A stretch of DNA of 64,000 nucleotides from positions 40,900 through 104,899 of the forward strand of contig JALSRN010000094.1 of assembly GCA_026984735.1 (NCBI GenBank), written 5' to 3'. A program made the translations under genes and the position numbers. Every line of letters begins with the position of its first letter. Positions within the stretch are counted from its first letter, which is position 1. This DNA comes from Sedimenticola sp. (GTDB lineage Bacteria; Pseudomonadota; Gammaproteobacteria; Chromatiales; Chromatiaceae). Shown in pieces: positions 36,540 to 48,712 of the stretch. A model generated the notes under the pieces. It ran no database searches, was not told the DNA's origin, and saw nothing but the letters and a program-made list of their open reading frames with translations.

Positions 36540-39253
36540 TAGAACTCCTCCCACATCTCCTCGGCGCCGACAGCCTGCAGGCGAGGCGCGGAAGAGTGCC
36601 CGGCGGAAGCACCGGAACCGGCGTCTCCACCACCGTTCATCTTTCTTTCCAGTCGATCGAGCAGGCCCACGATCTCATCCGAGAAGCGCTCCACCCGGGT
36701 GAAAGCATTTTCCGCCTTGCGCTTGTCTCCCGCCTGCGAGGCGCGAACCACCTGCTTGATGAGCGTGTGCATCTCGGCATGAACCTTCTCCAGCTGTTTC
36801 ATCTCGGGAAGGTCGCCATAGCGCGAGAGGCCGGTACTGTAGAGCCACTTGCCGAGGTCGCAGTCGTGATGAGATACGACCTCTTCCTCTTTCATGCTCT
36901 GCTCGCCGTCGAGAAAGGCGCGCAGGCGCGTCTTCCACAACTTGTGCTTGGTGCGGGCGGTGGCGAAGTCCAGCTCCGAGGCGCCATGCGACTGGCGCCC
37001 GGCCCAGGGACGGTCGGCGGAGCGTCGCTCCGTGCCGTCCCATTCTCCGCTCTCCTGTCCGGTTTTGAAGAAAGCCATCAGCTCGCCCAGCTCCTTGGCC
37101 TGTTCGTCCATCATCTGGCTGGTCTGCGCGGCCTCTTCCACCAGGGCGGCGTTCTGCTGGGTCACCTCGTCCATCTGGGAGACGGCCTGGTTCACCTGAT
37201 CGATGCCGGCATACTGTTCGGAGCTGGCTGCGGCGATCTCGGCGATGAAATCGTTCACCTTCTTCACCGAATCGACGATCTCGCGCAGCGTCTTTCCGGA
37301 CTGGTCCACCAGGTCGGAACCCTGTTCCACCTTGTTGACGCTGTCTTCGATGAGCTCCTTGATCTCCTTGGCGGCGGTTGCGCTGCGTTGGGCAAGATTG
37401 CGCACCTCGGTGGCCACCACGGCGAAGCCACGTCCCTGCTCGCCGGCACGGGCCGCTTCCACCGCCGCGTTGAGCGCCAGGAGGTTGGTCTGGAAGGCGA
37501 TGTCGTCGATGACGCCGATGATGGCCGCGATCTTCTTGCTGGAATCGGTGATCTTCTCCATCGCCTCGATGGTTTCGGTGATGACGGTTCCGCCATCTTG
37601 CGCGCGCTCCAACGTCTCCTGAGACAACTCGCTGGCCTTGCGCGAATTGTCGGCGTTCTGGCGCACGGTGGAGGTGATCTCCTCCATGCTGGACGCGGTC
37701 TCTTCGAGGTTGGAGGCCTGCATCTCGGTGCGCCGCGCAAGATCCATGTTGCCCTCGGCGATCTCCCGCGAAGCCTCTCCCACCGCGTCGGCGGTGGTGC
37801 GAATGCTACCGATGACCCGTTGGAGGTTCGCCACCGTGGCGTTCACGTCCTCTTTCAGACGGGCGAAGGAGCCTTCATATTCGGCTTCGATGGTGCGGCT
37901 GAGGTCTCCCCTTGCCAACGCCCCGATGACGGCGGACGTGTCGTCGACCACCCTTTCGAGCACCGCCATGAGCTCGTTCACGCTGCGGCTGAGGGTGGCG
38001 AAGAAGCCCTCTTTTCCGGCCAGCTCCAGCCGTTCGCTGAGATTGCCCATGAGGGCAGAATCCACGATGGACTGGATCTCGCGCTCCACCGCCACTTCGT
38101 TGGTGCGGTCCAGCCACTCCACCACGGTGCCCAAACGATTGCCCTCTTCGTCGATGATGGGGTTGGCCGTCACCTGCAAGGAGCGCCCTCCGATCTCGAA
38201 TTTGCCGACGTGGGTCGTTTCCAAACGGGCGAGCAGCTCACGCTGATGGCCTGGATTCTTGTGGAAGCGGTCGATGTTCTGTCCCAGAAGCGCATCGGCC
38301 TCGAAATCGGGCAGCTCGGAACGGATATCGGCCTCCGCCGCTTTCATCATCTTTTGCACGGCCTTGTTCAGATAGATGATGTTGAGATCCTGATCCGCGA
38401 TCATCACATTGGCGCTGACGCTGTCCAGAGCATCTTTGACGCGGTTCAACTCGTTGGCCTGCACCTGGATCTCGTTCACTTCGTAACCAAGACGGATCTG
38501 TGCCGACTGCAGGTTCTGCAGCAGCCGGCCGAGCCCGTCGCTGCGACGACATTCCACCCAATGCAGGTAATCCCCTTGTGCGATGCGCTGCAATGCTCCG
38601 ATGGCGGTCTCCACCGGTCGATTGACGTAACGCGCGAGCCCCCACGACGCCGCTCCGAAAAGCAGGGTGGCGACGCCGACCGCCGAGCCGACCGCCGGCA
38701 AAGAAGCCCCGGAGGCCGCCAGCCAGGCGACGCCACCGGTGACGGGCAGCGATCCCACAGTGAGCGCTGCCAAATAGCGGCCCAATCCCTGGTCGGCGAG
38801 CGCCTGCTTCCAACGCCCCACCAATCCCGGCTTGAAAGAGGCCTTGCCCGCCCGGATGTCCCGATAGAAAGATTCGGCCTGCTCGATCTCCTGGCGCGTG
38901 GGCTTGGTGCGCACCGACATGTAACCGACGGTTTGTCCTTGCTCGCGCACCGGCGTGACGTTGGCTTTCACCCAGTAGAAATCGCCGTTCTTGCAGCGGT
39001 TCTTCACCAAGCCGCTCCAGGGGCGATCGGCCTTGATCGTCTCCCACAAGTCCTGAAACGCTTCCGGCGGCATGTCGGGATGACGCACGATGTTGTGACT
39101 CTGGCCGATGAGCTCCGCCTCGGTGAAGCCACTGATCTCCACGAAAGCGCGGTTCACCGAAGTGATCCTGCCTTTCAGATCGGTCGTGGAAACGAGGAAC
39201 TGATCCTTCTTCATCACCACTTCGTTGTTGGTCACGGGTTCGTTGATCTTCAT
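36539..39253 (-). CDS. methyl-accepting chemotaxis protein with two PAS domains, CZB domain and CheR-docking tail
   Basis: 904 residues. An N-terminal cytoplasmic PAS domain (about 20-125; [20 protein letters not shown], an Aer-like sequence), then a short membrane hairpin (about 160-205), a second PAS (about 275-385), HAMP-like linkers, and the signalling helices with the hairpin tip ([20 protein letters not shown]). Near the end is a chemoreceptor zinc-binding (CZB) domain with H770, H796 and C798 (HHDCDLGKW) and H825-x3-H829. The last residues MWEEF match the xWxxF pentapeptide that tethers CheR and CheB. This suggests redox or energy sensing from inside the cell, tuned by zinc; ligands are inferred. 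Confidence 0.92.
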   Translation of the reverse strand: MKINEPVTNNEVVMKKDQFLVSTTDLKGRITSVNRAFVEISGFTEAELIGQSHNIVRHPDMPPEAFQDLWETIKADRPWSGLVKNRCKNGDFYWVKANVTPVREQGQTVGYMSVRTKPTRQEIEQAESFYRDIRAGKASFKPGLVGRWKQALADQGLGRYLAALTVGSLPVTGGVAWLAASGASLPAVGSAVGVATLLFGAASWGLARYVNRPVETAIGALQRIAQGDYLHWVECRRSDGLGRLLQNLQSAQIRLGYEVNEIQVQANELNRVKDALDSVSANVMIADQDLNIIYLNKAVQKMMKAAEADIRSELPDFEADALLGQNIDRFHKNPGHQRELLARLETTHVGKFEIGGRSLQVTANPIIDEEGNRLGTVVEWLDRTNEVAVEREIQSIVDSALMGNLSERLELAGKEGFFATLSRSVNELMAVLERVVDDTSAVIGALARGDLSRTIEAEYEGSFARLKEDVNATVANLQRVIGSIRTTADAVGEASREIAEGNMDLARRTEMQASNLEETASSMEEITSTVRQNADNSRKASELSQETLERAQDGGTVITETIEAMEKITDSSKKIAAIIGVIDDIAFQTNLLALNAAVEAARAGEQGRGFAVVATEVRNLAQRSATAAKEIKELIEDSVNKVEQGSDLVDQSGKTLREIVDSVKKVNDFIAEIAAASSEQYAGIDQVNQAVSQMDEVTQQNAALVEEAAQTSQMMDEQAKELGELMAFFKTGQESGEWDGTERRSADRPWAGRQSHGASELDFATARTKHKLWKTRLRAFLDGEQSMKEEEVVSHHDCDLGKWLYSTGLSRYGDLPEMKQLEKVHAEMHTLIKQVVRASQAGDKRKAENAFTRVERFSDEIVGLLDRLERKMNGGGDAGSGASAGHSSAPRLQAVGAEEMWEEF

Positions 39254-39293
39254 GATTTTTCTCCAGACGAATAAAACGTTTTATTTGGATGAA

Positions 39294-39818
39294 TCACACG
39301 TCCGTGTCTTCTTCTTTCAGCAGGCCGAGGACGCCGTTGTTCATCAGGTCGTCGATGTCGAGCAGAATGATCATGCGTTCTTCCATCGTCGCCAGGCCGG
39401 CCACGGAACGTTTTTCGCTCCCTTCGCCGATGGGAGGGGGCGGCTGAATCTCGCTGGCGGCGATGTTGTGCACCTCGGAAACGGCGTCCACCACCATGCC
39501 CATGGTGCGCACATTGCCCTTGCCGTCGCTGGCCTTCACCACGATGATGACCGTGGTGGGTCCCGGCTCGGCGGAAGGCAGGCCGAAATGGCGGCGCAAC
39601 TCCACGATGGGCACCACGGTGCCGCGCAGATTGATGACGCCGAGAACGGCTTCGGGCGTGTTGGGCATGGGCGTCACTTCGCTCCATCCCTTGATCTCCT
39701 GCACCTTGAGGATGTTGACGCCGTATTCCTCTCCCGCCAGGCAAAAGGTGAGATACTGGTCCACTCCATGTTCCGGCTGAAGGTCGTTGTCGATCTTCTG
39801 TGCGCTGCTGCTGTTCAT
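39294..39818 (-). CDS. cheW: chemotaxis coupling protein CheW
   Basis: 174 residues, one CheW domain with TFCLAGEEYGVNILKVQEIKG (quoted in part) and VLGVINLRGTVVPIVELR. It joins the receptor to CheA. Lies 18 bases after cheA and 40 before mcp. Confidence 0.95.
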   Translation of the reverse strand: MNSSSAQKIDNDLQPEHGVDQYLTFCLAGEEYGVNILKVQEIKGWSEVTPMPNTPEAVLGVINLRGTVVPIVELRRHFGLPSAEPGPTTVIIVVKASDGKGNVRTMGMVVDAVSEVHNIAASEIQPPPPIGEGSEKRSVAGLATMEERMIILLDIDDLMNNGVLGLLKEEDTDV

Positions 39819-39836
39819 GGTCGTTACAAGCTCCTC

Positions 39837-41927
39837 TCAGGAGTTGGCGGCCAGAGCCGCCGGGGAATTCAAGGTTCGATAGTAGAGGTCCACCAACCCT
39901 GGTATGTCGAGGATCAGCGCCACCTGGCCGTCGCCGAGGATGGTGGCCCCCGAGATTCCGTCCAACTGGTGGAAGTTGGTTTCCAGGCTCTTGATCACCA
40001 CCTGCTGCTGACCCAGCAGACGATCCACGAAGAGCCCCACGTGGCGCCCTTCGGCCTCCACCACCACCAGCAGTCCTTGGAGCAGGTCGTCGGTGCCGTC
40101 GGCCACGCCGAAGAGGCGGTTGAGGCGCACGATGGGAATGTATTCGTCCCGAAAGCGATAGAGTTCCGTGGAGCCGGCCACGCTCTTGAGGTGTTCGGCC
40201 TGGACCTGCAGCGACTCCACGATGGAGATGAGCGGCAGGATGTAGGTCTCTTGCCCCACGCTGGCCAATTGCCCGTCGAGAATGGCCAGGGTGAGCGGCA
40301 GACGGATCACCACGGTGCTCCCTTTTCCCGGTTCCGAATGGATGCTCACGGTTCCGCCAAGATCGTTGATGTTGCGCTTCACCACGTCCATCCCCACGCC
40401 CCGGCCGGAGAGGTCGCTCACCTTGTCGGCGGTGGAGAAACCAGGCTGAAAGATGAGGTTGTCGATCCGTTCGTCGGAGAGCTCCTCCTTCTCGTCCACC
40501 AACCCCTTTTCGATGGCCTTGCGCAGGATCTTCTCCCGATTCAGGCCGGCGCCGTCGTCGCTGATGCGGATGACGATGTTGCCGCTCTCGTGTTGGGCGC
40601 TCAGCTCCAGCCGTCCCTGCTCGGGCTTGCCGGCGGCCTTGCGCACCTCGGGCATCTCCAACCCGTGGTCCAGTGAATTCCGCACCAGATGCACCAGCGG
40701 ATCGCCGATCTTCTCCAACACCGTCTTGTCCACTTCGGTCTGCTCGCCGGTGAGCACCAGCTCCACCTGCTTGCCCATCTTGTGGCTCAGATCGCGCACC
40801 AGGCGCGGAAAGCGGTTGAACGCGAAGCTGATGGGAAGCATGCGAATCTGCAAAACGTTTTCCTGCAGTTCGCGGGTGTTGCGCTCCAATTGCGCCAGTC
40901 CGTTGAGCAGCGCCTCCGCCTCGGGACCGCCCTGATGCATGAGGGCCGTTCCCACCTGGTTGAGCATGGACTGGGTGATCACCAGTTCGCCGACCAGATT
41001 GATCAGCAGGTCCACCTTTTCGATGGAGACGCGGATGGAGCTCGACTCGCGACCGGCGGAACTCTTCACGAGGGTGGGGCCTTTGGAAGGCGATTTCTTT
41101 TCCTCGGCCTTGGGCGCCGACTTTCCGGAGGCGGCCTTTTCCTCGCCGGCGTGAGCGGCCTCCGGCTTGCGATCCGCCTCTTTGGAACCGGTGGGCTCGC
41201 TCTTCTCCGCGGGGGCGATCTCCACCCTGCACTCGTCGCCCAGCCAGCTGAAGATCTCGTTGAGCTCGTCGTCCGTGGCCGAGGTGGTCAGACGGGCGCT
41301 CCATTCCAGATAGCACCGGGTGGGATCGAGGTCGTCCAGAACGGGCAGATTCGACGCTCGGGTCTCCACTTCGAGCTCGCCCAGTTTCGCCAGCTCGGCG
41401 AAGATTCGCAGGGGATCGTTGCCCTGCTGAAACATCGCCTGCCCTGGACGAATCTCTATCCGCAAGCTCCGCGGTTCTCCGGCGGCTTCCGGCTTTTCGT
41501 CCGGCGCGTGCTCTTCCAAACCCTGGTCGCTCTTCCCGCCGTCTCCGTTCACCGCCGCTTCCAGCTGCTGCTTGAGCTCGGCCACCCGGCTCTCGTCCGG
41601 CGCTTCGTCGGTCTTGAGCCCTTCCACCATCTCCCGCAGCACGTCCACCGAAGCGAGCAGCAGGTCCACCGTGGCCTGGTCCACCTGCCGCTTGCCGCTG
41701 CGCAGCTGATCGAGCAGCGTCTCCATCACGTGGGTGAACTCGGAGATGTGGTTGAAGCCGAACGCGGCGCTGCCGCCCTTGATGGAGTGGGCGGCGCGGA
41801 AGATGGTGTTGATCTCCTCGAGGTCGGTGCCCTCGTCGAGATGGAGCAGACCCGACTCCATGACCTCCAAGCCCTCGAAACACTCTTCGAGGAAAACGTC
41901 CAAAAATTCGGAAAGATCCATCGACAT
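39837..41927 (-). CDS. cheA: chemotaxis histidine kinase CheA
   Basis: 696 residues. Hpt domain with phospho-accepting H47 (FRAAHSIKGGSAAFG), an acidic linker where P2 would be, dimerisation helices (about 300-355), a kinase domain with VRNSLDHGLEMPE (N box), ISDDGAGLN and GRGVGMDVVKRN, and a CheW-like P5 domain. The region around 130-215 resembles a second sensing or docking segment and is not a classical CheY-binding P2. First gene of the che operon. Confidence 0.95.
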   Translation of the reverse strand: MSMDLSEFLDVFLEECFEGLEVMESGLLHLDEGTDLEEINTIFRAAHSIKGGSAAFGFNHISEFTHVMETLLDQLRSGKRQVDQATVDLLLASVDVLREMVEGLKTDEAPDESRVAELKQQLEAAVNGDGGKSDQGLEEHAPDEKPEAAGEPRSLRIEIRPGQAMFQQGNDPLRIFAELAKLGELEVETRASNLPVLDDLDPTRCYLEWSARLTTSATDDELNEIFSWLGDECRVEIAPAEKSEPTGSKEADRKPEAAHAGEEKAASGKSAPKAEEKKSPSKGPTLVKSSAGRESSSIRVSIEKVDLLINLVGELVITQSMLNQVGTALMHQGGPEAEALLNGLAQLERNTRELQENVLQIRMLPISFAFNRFPRLVRDLSHKMGKQVELVLTGEQTEVDKTVLEKIGDPLVHLVRNSLDHGLEMPEVRKAAGKPEQGRLELSAQHESGNIVIRISDDGAGLNREKILRKAIEKGLVDEKEELSDERIDNLIFQPGFSTADKVSDLSGRGVGMDVVKRNINDLGGTVSIHSEPGKGSTVVIRLPLTLAILDGQLASVGQETYILPLISIVESLQVQAEHLKSVAGSTELYRFRDEYIPIVRLNRLFGVADGTDDLLQGLLVVVEAEGRHVGLFVDRLLGQQQVVIKSLETNFHQLDGISGATILGDGQVALILDIPGLVDLYYRTLNSPAALAANS

Positions 41928-41978
41928 CTGAATGTCCCGTGGATGTTGGTTTCAGACCTTTGCTCTGTTCTGCCACTG

Positions 41979-42005
41979 CTTTCGGCAATCCGCCGGTTTT
42001 CTTAA
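41979..42005 (-). promoter_or_regulatory. sigma-28 (FliA)-like promoter of the che operon
   Basis: On the minus strand TTAA, 15 bases, then GCCGAAAG, compared with the sigma-28 consensus TAAA-N15-GCCGATAA. The box ends 51 bases before the cheA ATG. It would place the operon in the flagellar late-gene class. Confidence 0.5.
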
Positions 42006-42112
42006 CGCGGTTCTTGAAGGCTCTGCCGACGCCTCTTTCCCGCCGGATCTCCCTGGAGAGTCGCCCTCCTCGGCCATTTCCAAGTGGTTGGGAATGGTGT
42101 ACAAAGAAAAAC

Positions 42113-43627
42113 ATGAGCAAGCCGATCGCCGCAGCCGTTCACCCCATCGAGGTCGAACTGAAGGCTGGACAGACCTACTACTGGTGCACCTGCGGCCGCT
42201 CGGCCACCCAGCCCTTTTGCGACGGCTCGCACGCCGGCACCGGCTTCATCCCTCTCGCCTTCACGGCGGAGAAGAGCGAACGACGTTGGCTCTGCCAGTG
42301 CAAACGAACGGGCACTCCGCCCGATTGCGACGGCAGCCACGAACGGCTCTTTTCCGAAACCGTGGAGAAGACCTTCCCCGAGACCCCCCACGCCGTGGCC
42401 ACCGCGGAGGAACCCACGCTGCCACGCATCCACCGGTTGGCCCTCCATGGATTGGATGGGGGCGGCCAGGGAGAGCCGGCCGCCATGGGCGTGCCCCGCA
42501 CGCGGCTTCCCGCTTGGGACGATCTGCAGATCCTCGCCGCTCAGCTCGCGCGCCGTCCCTTGGAAGAGAACGCCCCCGTGACCACCCGGCTGGTCATCGG
42601 CCCCGGCGCCGAAAAACCGCTGGAGCTGGAGATTCCTCTGCTGGTCTCCGACATGAGCTTCGGGGCCCTATCGAGGGAGGCGAAGATCGCCTTGGCGCGC
42701 GGCGCCGAGTGGGCGGGCACCGGCATCGGCTCGGGGGAAGGGGGGCTGTTGCCCGAAGAGCTGGAGGCCAACCGCCGCTGCCTCTTCGAGCTGGGACCGG
42801 CCGGGTACGGCTATGACGAAGCGTTGCTGGAACGGGTGGGCGCTTTCCATTTCAAGCTGGGCCAGGCCGCCAAGACCGGCCTGGGCGGCCGCCTGCCGGG
42901 CGGCAAGGTGACCGAGGAGATCGCCCGGCTGCGCGGCATCGAGGCGGGCAAGCCCGCGGTCTCCCCCGCGGCCTTCCCGGAACTGCGCACGCCCGCCGAC
43001 TTCCGCCGCTTCGCCGACCGGGTTCGGGAGAGAAGCGGCGGCATACCGGTGGGCATGAAACTGTCGGCCCAGCGCATCGAGGCGGATCTCGATTTCGCCC
43101 TGGAGGCGGGGGTGGACTATCTCATCCTCGACGGCCGGGGCGGCGGCACGGGCGCCTCGCCGCGCATTCTGCGAGACCACATCGGGGTGCCCACCATACC
43201 GGCGCTGGCGCGCGCCCGGCGGCATCTGCAGCGCCGGCGGGCGGAGGAAGTGACCCTCATCGTCACCGGAGGGCTGCGCCTGCCCGAAGACTTCTTCAAG
43301 GCACTGGCGCTGGGCGCCGACGGCGTGGCGCTGGGCAGCGCCGCCCTCCAGGCCATCGGCTGCGTGGCGGCGCGCATCTGCCACACCAACCGTTGTCCGG
43401 CCGGCATCGCCACCCAGGACCCGCGGTTGCGGGCGCGGCTCGAAGTGGATCAGGCCGCCGAGCGGCTGGCCCGCTTTCTGCGCGCGTCGGTGGAGCTGAT
43501 GAAACTGTTGGCGCGCGCCTGCGGCCACGACGATCTCGGCGGCCTGAAACCGGAGTTGCTCACCAGTTGGAAGAGAGAGATGGCGGAGCTGGCCGGAGTC
43601 GCTTTCGCCGGGATCGGCGGCTCTTAA
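42113..43627 (+). CDS. fusion of two CDGSH iron-sulfur motifs with a glutamate-synthase-type FMN domain
   Basis: 504 residues. The N-terminus has two CDGSH motifs, CTCGRSATQPFCDGSH (about 24-39) and CQCKRTGTPPDCDGSH (about 62-77), each with the three Cys and one His that hold a [2Fe-2S] cluster in mitoNEET-like proteins. From about residue 125 it is a glutamate synthase central/FMN barrel: SDMSFGALSREAK, GTGIGSGEGG, LGQAAKTGLGGRLPGGKV, the phosphate-binding LILDGRGGGTGASP and the CHTNRCPAGIATQDP cluster. It lacks the glutaminase domain of GltB. The FMN domain of archaeal-type and stand-alone forms uses an external amidotransferase or another acceptor. It is probably a redox enzyme; substrate unknown. 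Divergent from cheA. Confidence 0.85.
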   Translation: MSKPIAAAVHPIEVELKAGQTYYWCTCGRSATQPFCDGSHAGTGFIPLAFTAEKSERRWLCQCKRTGTPPDCDGSHERLFSETVEKTFPETPHAVATAEEPTLPRIHRLALHGLDGGGQGEPAAMGVPRTRLPAWDDLQILAAQLARRPLEENAPVTTRLVIGPGAEKPLELEIPLLVSDMSFGALSREAKIALARGAEWAGTGIGSGEGGLLPEELEANRRCLFELGPAGYGYDEALLERVGAFHFKLGQAAKTGLGGRLPGGKVTEEIARLRGIEAGKPAVSPAAFPELRTPADFRRFADRVRERSGGIPVGMKLSAQRIEADLDFALEAGVDYLILDGRGGGTGASPRILRDHIGVPTIPALARARRHLQRRRAEEVTLIVTGGLRLPEDFFKALALGADGVALGSAALQAIGCVAARICHTNRCPAGIATQDPRLRARLEVDQAAERLARFLRASVELMKLLARACGHDDLGGLKPELLTSWKREMAELAGVAFAGIGGS

Positions 43628-43632
43628 TCCTC

Positions 43633-44985
43633 TCAGCCGGAGACCGCCCGGCCCACCGCCTCGGCGATGGCCGCGGCGATTTCGCCAATGCGCGAAGCCT
43701 CGGTGCCCTCCACCATCACCCGGATCAGCGGTTCGGTGCCCGAGGGACGCAGCAGCACCCGGCCGCTCTCTCCCAGCAGGGATTCCGCCTCGGCGAGCGC
43801 CTCGCGCACGCGGTCATCCTCCATCACCACGGCTGGAGCCACCCCGTTCAGTTCGACGTTGACCAGGGACTGCGGAAGCCTGGGCATGCCGCTGCTCAGA
43901 TCGCGAAGGGTGGCGTCGCCGAACACCATGGCAGCAAGCACCTGGAGCGCGGCCACGATGCCGTCCCCCGTGGTAGTGCGATCCAGGCAGATGACGTGTC
44001 CCGAAGGCTCGCCACCGAGCACCCAATCGTTGCGCTTGAGCTTTTCCAGAATGTAGCGGTCCCCCACCTGCGTGCGCTCGAGCTCCACGCCCAGCTCGCG
44101 CAGCGCCATTTCGAGCCCCAGGTTGGTCATGAGCGTGCCCACCACCTTGCCGCGCAATCCTTCGGAGGATTCGAGACGGGAACGGGCGATGACATAGAGA
44201 ATGCCGTCGCCATCCACGATGGTGCCTTCATGATCCACCATGATGAGCCGGTCGCCGTCGCCGTCGAAGGCGACGCCGAGATCGGCTCCGCTCTCCAGCA
44301 CCGCCTTCTGCAGGGTCCTGGGATGAGTGGAACCGATCTCCCGGTTGATGTTGAATCCGTCGGGCTCGGCGCCGATCACCTCCACCTCCGCGCCTAGCTC
44401 TTCGAAGACGTGGGGAGCGATGTGATAGGTGGCGCCGTTGGCGCAGTCCACCACCATCCTCAGCCCTCTCAGGCGCATGGTGGAAGGCACGGTGCTCTTG
44501 CAGAATTCGATGTAGCGGCCGGCGGCGTCGTCCACCCGCTCGGCCTTGCCGAGCCGGTCGGAGGGGACGGTGGCCAGCGGCTTCTCCATCTCCGCCTCAA
44601 TGGCCTCCTCCAGCGAATCGGGCAGCTTGCAGCCGTCGGCGGAGAAGAACTTGATGCCGTTGTCGAAATAGGGGTTGTGCGAGGCGCTGATGACGATGCC
44701 CGCGGCGGCGCGCAGCGTGCGGGTGAGATAGGCGATGCCCGGGGTGGGCATGGGGCCCAACAAGCGGATGTCCATGCCCGCCGCCACCAGCCCCGCCTCC
44801 AGGGCCGACTCGAACAGATAGCCGGAGATGCGCGTGTCCTTGCCGATGAGCACCTTGCCGCCATGGCCGTTGCCCAGAACGCGGCCGGCGGCCCAGCCGA
44901 GTTTGAGCACCACCTCCGGGTTGATCTTGGCGTCGCCCACCCTGCCGCGCACGCCGTCGGTGCCGAAAAATCTCCGTTCCGTCAT
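43633..44985 (-). CDS. glmM: phosphoglucosamine mutase
   Basis: Interconverts glucosamine-6-phosphate and glucosamine-1-phosphate for UDP-GlcNAc. 450 residues; the active serine is S102 in [12 protein letters not shown], the metal loop is DGDGDRL and the sugar-binding loop is GGEPSGH. Its start overlaps the folP stop by four bases with GGAGG upstream. The pair folP-glmM behind ftsH is a classical gammaproteobacterial order. Confidence 0.96.
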   Translation of the reverse strand: MTERRFFGTDGVRGRVGDAKINPEVVLKLGWAAGRVLGNGHGGKVLIGKDTRISGYLFESALEAGLVAAGMDIRLLGPMPTPGIAYLTRTLRAAAGIVISASHNPYFDNGIKFFSADGCKLPDSLEEAIEAEMEKPLATVPSDRLGKAERVDDAAGRYIEFCKSTVPSTMRLRGLRMVVDCANGATYHIAPHVFEELGAEVEVIGAEPDGFNINREIGSTHPRTLQKAVLESGADLGVAFDGDGDRLIMVDHEGTIVDGDGILYVIARSRLESSEGLRGKVVGTLMTNLGLEMALRELGVELERTQVGDRYILEKLKRNDWVLGGEPSGHVICLDRTTTGDGIVAALQVLAAMVFGDATLRDLSSGMPRLPQSLVNVELNGVAPAVVMEDDRVREALAEAESLLGESGRVLLRPSGTEPLIRVMVEGTEASRIGEIAAAIAEAVGRAVSG

Positions 44986-45818
44986 CTTTCCTCCCCTTTC
45001 GTCACAGCCATGGCCACCCTCAAGGCGTCCACCGTCTCGGCCACGTCGTGCACCCGCACCAGAAGCGCCCCCCGCTCCACCGCCAGAACCGCGGCGGCGA
45101 GGCTTGCCGCGAGCCGCCCGCCCGTCTCCCGGCCGGTGATCGCTCCCAGCATCGATTTGCGCGACAGGCCCACCAGCAAAGGACGGCCCAATAGCGTAAA
45201 AGCGCCCAGGTTCCGCAGCAAAGCCAGATTGTGCTCCAACGTCTTGCCGAAGCCGAAGCCCGGATCGAGCAACAGCCGTTCCCTGGGAATGCCGGCCTCC
45301 GCGCACGCCCTCATCCGCTCTTCGAAAAAGGACTTCACCTCGGCCACCACGTCCTCGTAGGCGGGCGCCTGCTGCATGGTGCGTGGCGTACCCTGCATGT
45401 GCATCAGACAGACCGGCACGCCCAGCTCGGCGGCCGTTTCCACGGCCCCTTCGGCGCGCAGGGCATTGACGTCGTTGATGAGGCCGGCTCCCGCCGCCAC
45501 CGCCTCGCGCATCACTTCCGGCTTGGAGGTGTCCACCGAGATCGGCACCTTCAGCACTTTCTGAAGGGCCTCGATCACGGGAATCACCCGCTCGAGCTCC
45601 TCCTCCAATCCCACCTCGGGCGCGCCCGGCCGGGTGGATTCGCCCCCCACGTCGATGACGGCGGCGCCCTGCGCCTCCATGGCCAACGCCCGGCGGACGG
45701 CATCTTCCAGACGCAAAAAACGCCCGCCGTCCGAGAAGGAGTCGGGCGTCACGTTGAGAATCCCCATCACGCGGGGCCGATGGAGATCGAGAAGGCGTCC
45801 GTTGCAGTCGATTCTCAT
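44982..45818 (-). CDS. folP: dihydropteroate synthase
   Basis: Joins p-aminobenzoate to the pterin in folate synthesis; target of sulfonamides. 278 residues with the signature [16 protein letters not shown] and [23 protein letters not shown] and [15 protein letters not shown]. Confidence 0.96.
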   Translation of the reverse strand: MRIDCNGRLLDLHRPRVMGILNVTPDSFSDGGRFLRLEDAVRRALAMEAQGAAVIDVGGESTRPGAPEVGLEEELERVIPVIEALQKVLKVPISVDTSKPEVMREAVAAGAGLINDVNALRAEGAVETAAELGVPVCLMHMQGTPRTMQQAPAYEDVVAEVKSFFEERMRACAEAGIPRERLLLDPGFGFGKTLEHNLALLRNLGAFTLLGRPLLVGLSRKSMLGAITGRETGGRLAASLAAAVLAVERGALLVRVHDVAETVDALRVAMAVTKGEER

Positions 45819-45827
45819 GCAAAGAGA

Positions 45828-45850
45828 GCGGGCCGGTGATTCCGGCCCGC
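45828..45850 (-). terminator. hairpin between ftsH and folP
   Basis: A perfect nine-base stem GCGGGCCGG / CCGGCCCGC with a five-base loop, followed on the minus strand by TCTCTTTG. The tail is T-rich rather than a pure T-run, so it may only partly end ftsH transcription and set folP-glmM at a lower level. Confidence 0.45.
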
Positions 45851-45861
45851 CGATTCATCGC

Positions 45862-47805
<1,944 letters not shown>

Positions 47806-47838
47806 AACAGGATACCTCTCGAAATCGCTCTCTCTTTG

Positions 47839-47844
47839 ACTATA
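47839..47844 (-). promoter_or_regulatory. extended -10 element for ftsH
   Basis: TGA-TATAGT on the minus strand; the TG one base upstream of the hexamer makes it an extended -10. Start of transcription would lie near 47832, about 27 bases before the start codon. The rest of the 223-base gap back to rlmE is AT-richer than its surroundings and holds no gene I can support; no sigma-32 promoter was recognised. Confidence 0.4.
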
Positions 47845-48028
47845 TCAGACCCGCGGAAGATCGAATCATTTGCAGGCTCCCCGAAAAGCACGAGCGTTCG
47901 CGGGGAACGGCGGCTTCCCGCCTGCTTCGTAAGTTCAACTTGTTGAAAATACGGAAAAATAAAACCCAACCGTCCCTTTTCGCCAGGAAATTCTCCATCG
48001 AGGGACTTCTCCTCGGATTCCCTGGAAA

Positions 48029-48655
48029 CTATCCGGATTTAAAGCCGCTCGCCACCAGATAGAGCTCCCGGCTGCGGGGGCGGGAGGCCCTGGGCTTGCG
48101 CGCCGCCACGCGGTCGAAGGCGGCGCGCACGGCGCGCAGATAGTCGTCGAATCCCTCACCTTGGAATACCTTGGTAACCAAAATGCCGCCGGGACGCAAC
48201 ACCTCTGCGGCGAAATCCAGGGCCAGTTCACACAGATACATGGCTCTCGGCTGGTCCACCGCCGCCACCCCGCTGATGTTGGGGGCCATGTCGGAAATTA
48301 CAAGGTCCACCGCCCGCCCCGCCAGAAGATCCATCAATCGGCCGAGCACCGCCTCCTCGCGGAAATCTCCCTGGAGAAAAGTGACGCCGGCAAGGGGGGC
48401 CATCTCCAGGATGTCGAGGGCGAACACCTCGCCGCGCTTGCCGACGAGCTGCGCGGCCACCTGGCTCCAGCCCCCGGGTGCGGCGCCGAGGTCCACCACC
48501 ACCTGGCCGGACCGGAGGATGCGGTCTTTCTCTTGAATCTCCAGCAACTTGTAGGCGGCGCGGGAGCGATAACCCTCGCGCTGGGCGCGCTGGACGTATT
48601 CGTCGTGGAGATGCCGCTGCATCCAGCGGTGGCTGCTCTTGGAACGTCGTGCCAT
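48029..48655 (-). CDS. rlmE: 23S rRNA (uridine-2'-O)-methyltransferase RlmE
   Basis: Methylates U2552 of 23S rRNA with SAM (also named FtsJ/RrmJ). 208 residues; SAM motif [16 protein letters not shown], catalytic residues K (RAAYKL), D (VISDMAPN), K ([10 protein letters not shown]) and E (SRELYLV) all present. Followed by ftsH and divergent from yhbY. Confidence 0.96.
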   Translation of the reverse strand: MARRSKSSHRWMQRHLHDEYVQRAQREGYRSRAAYKLLEIQEKDRILRSGQVVVDLGAAPGGWSQVAAQLVGKRGEVFALDILEMAPLAGVTFLQGDFREEAVLGRLMDLLAGRAVDLVISDMAPNISGVAAVDQPRAMYLCELALDFAAEVLRPGGILVTKVFQGEGFDDYLRAVRAAFDRVAARKPRASRPRSRELYLVASGFKSG

Positions 48656-48671
48656 GAATCCCGCCCGCCTC

Positions 48672-48680
48672 TGCTAGAAT
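48672..48680 (+). promoter_or_regulatory. extended -10 element for yhbY
   Basis: TGC-TAGAAT in the 57-base gap between the divergent rlmE and yhbY starts. Start of transcription near 48687, giving a leader of about 26 bases. Confidence 0.45.
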
Positions 48681-48712
48681 GCGCGGCCTCCCCGAAACGA
48701 TCGGAAACGCCG

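Noticed and set aside
36596-39274. An 892-codon plus-strand frame opposite the chemoreceptor
   Set aside because: Shadow of the real receptor gene; His/Leu/Gly-rich composition typical of antisense reading of GC-rich genes.
47806-48028. Heat-shock (sigma-32) promoter for ftsH
   Set aside because: No CTTGAAA-N-CCCCAT pair at proper spacing; only an extended -10 was found.
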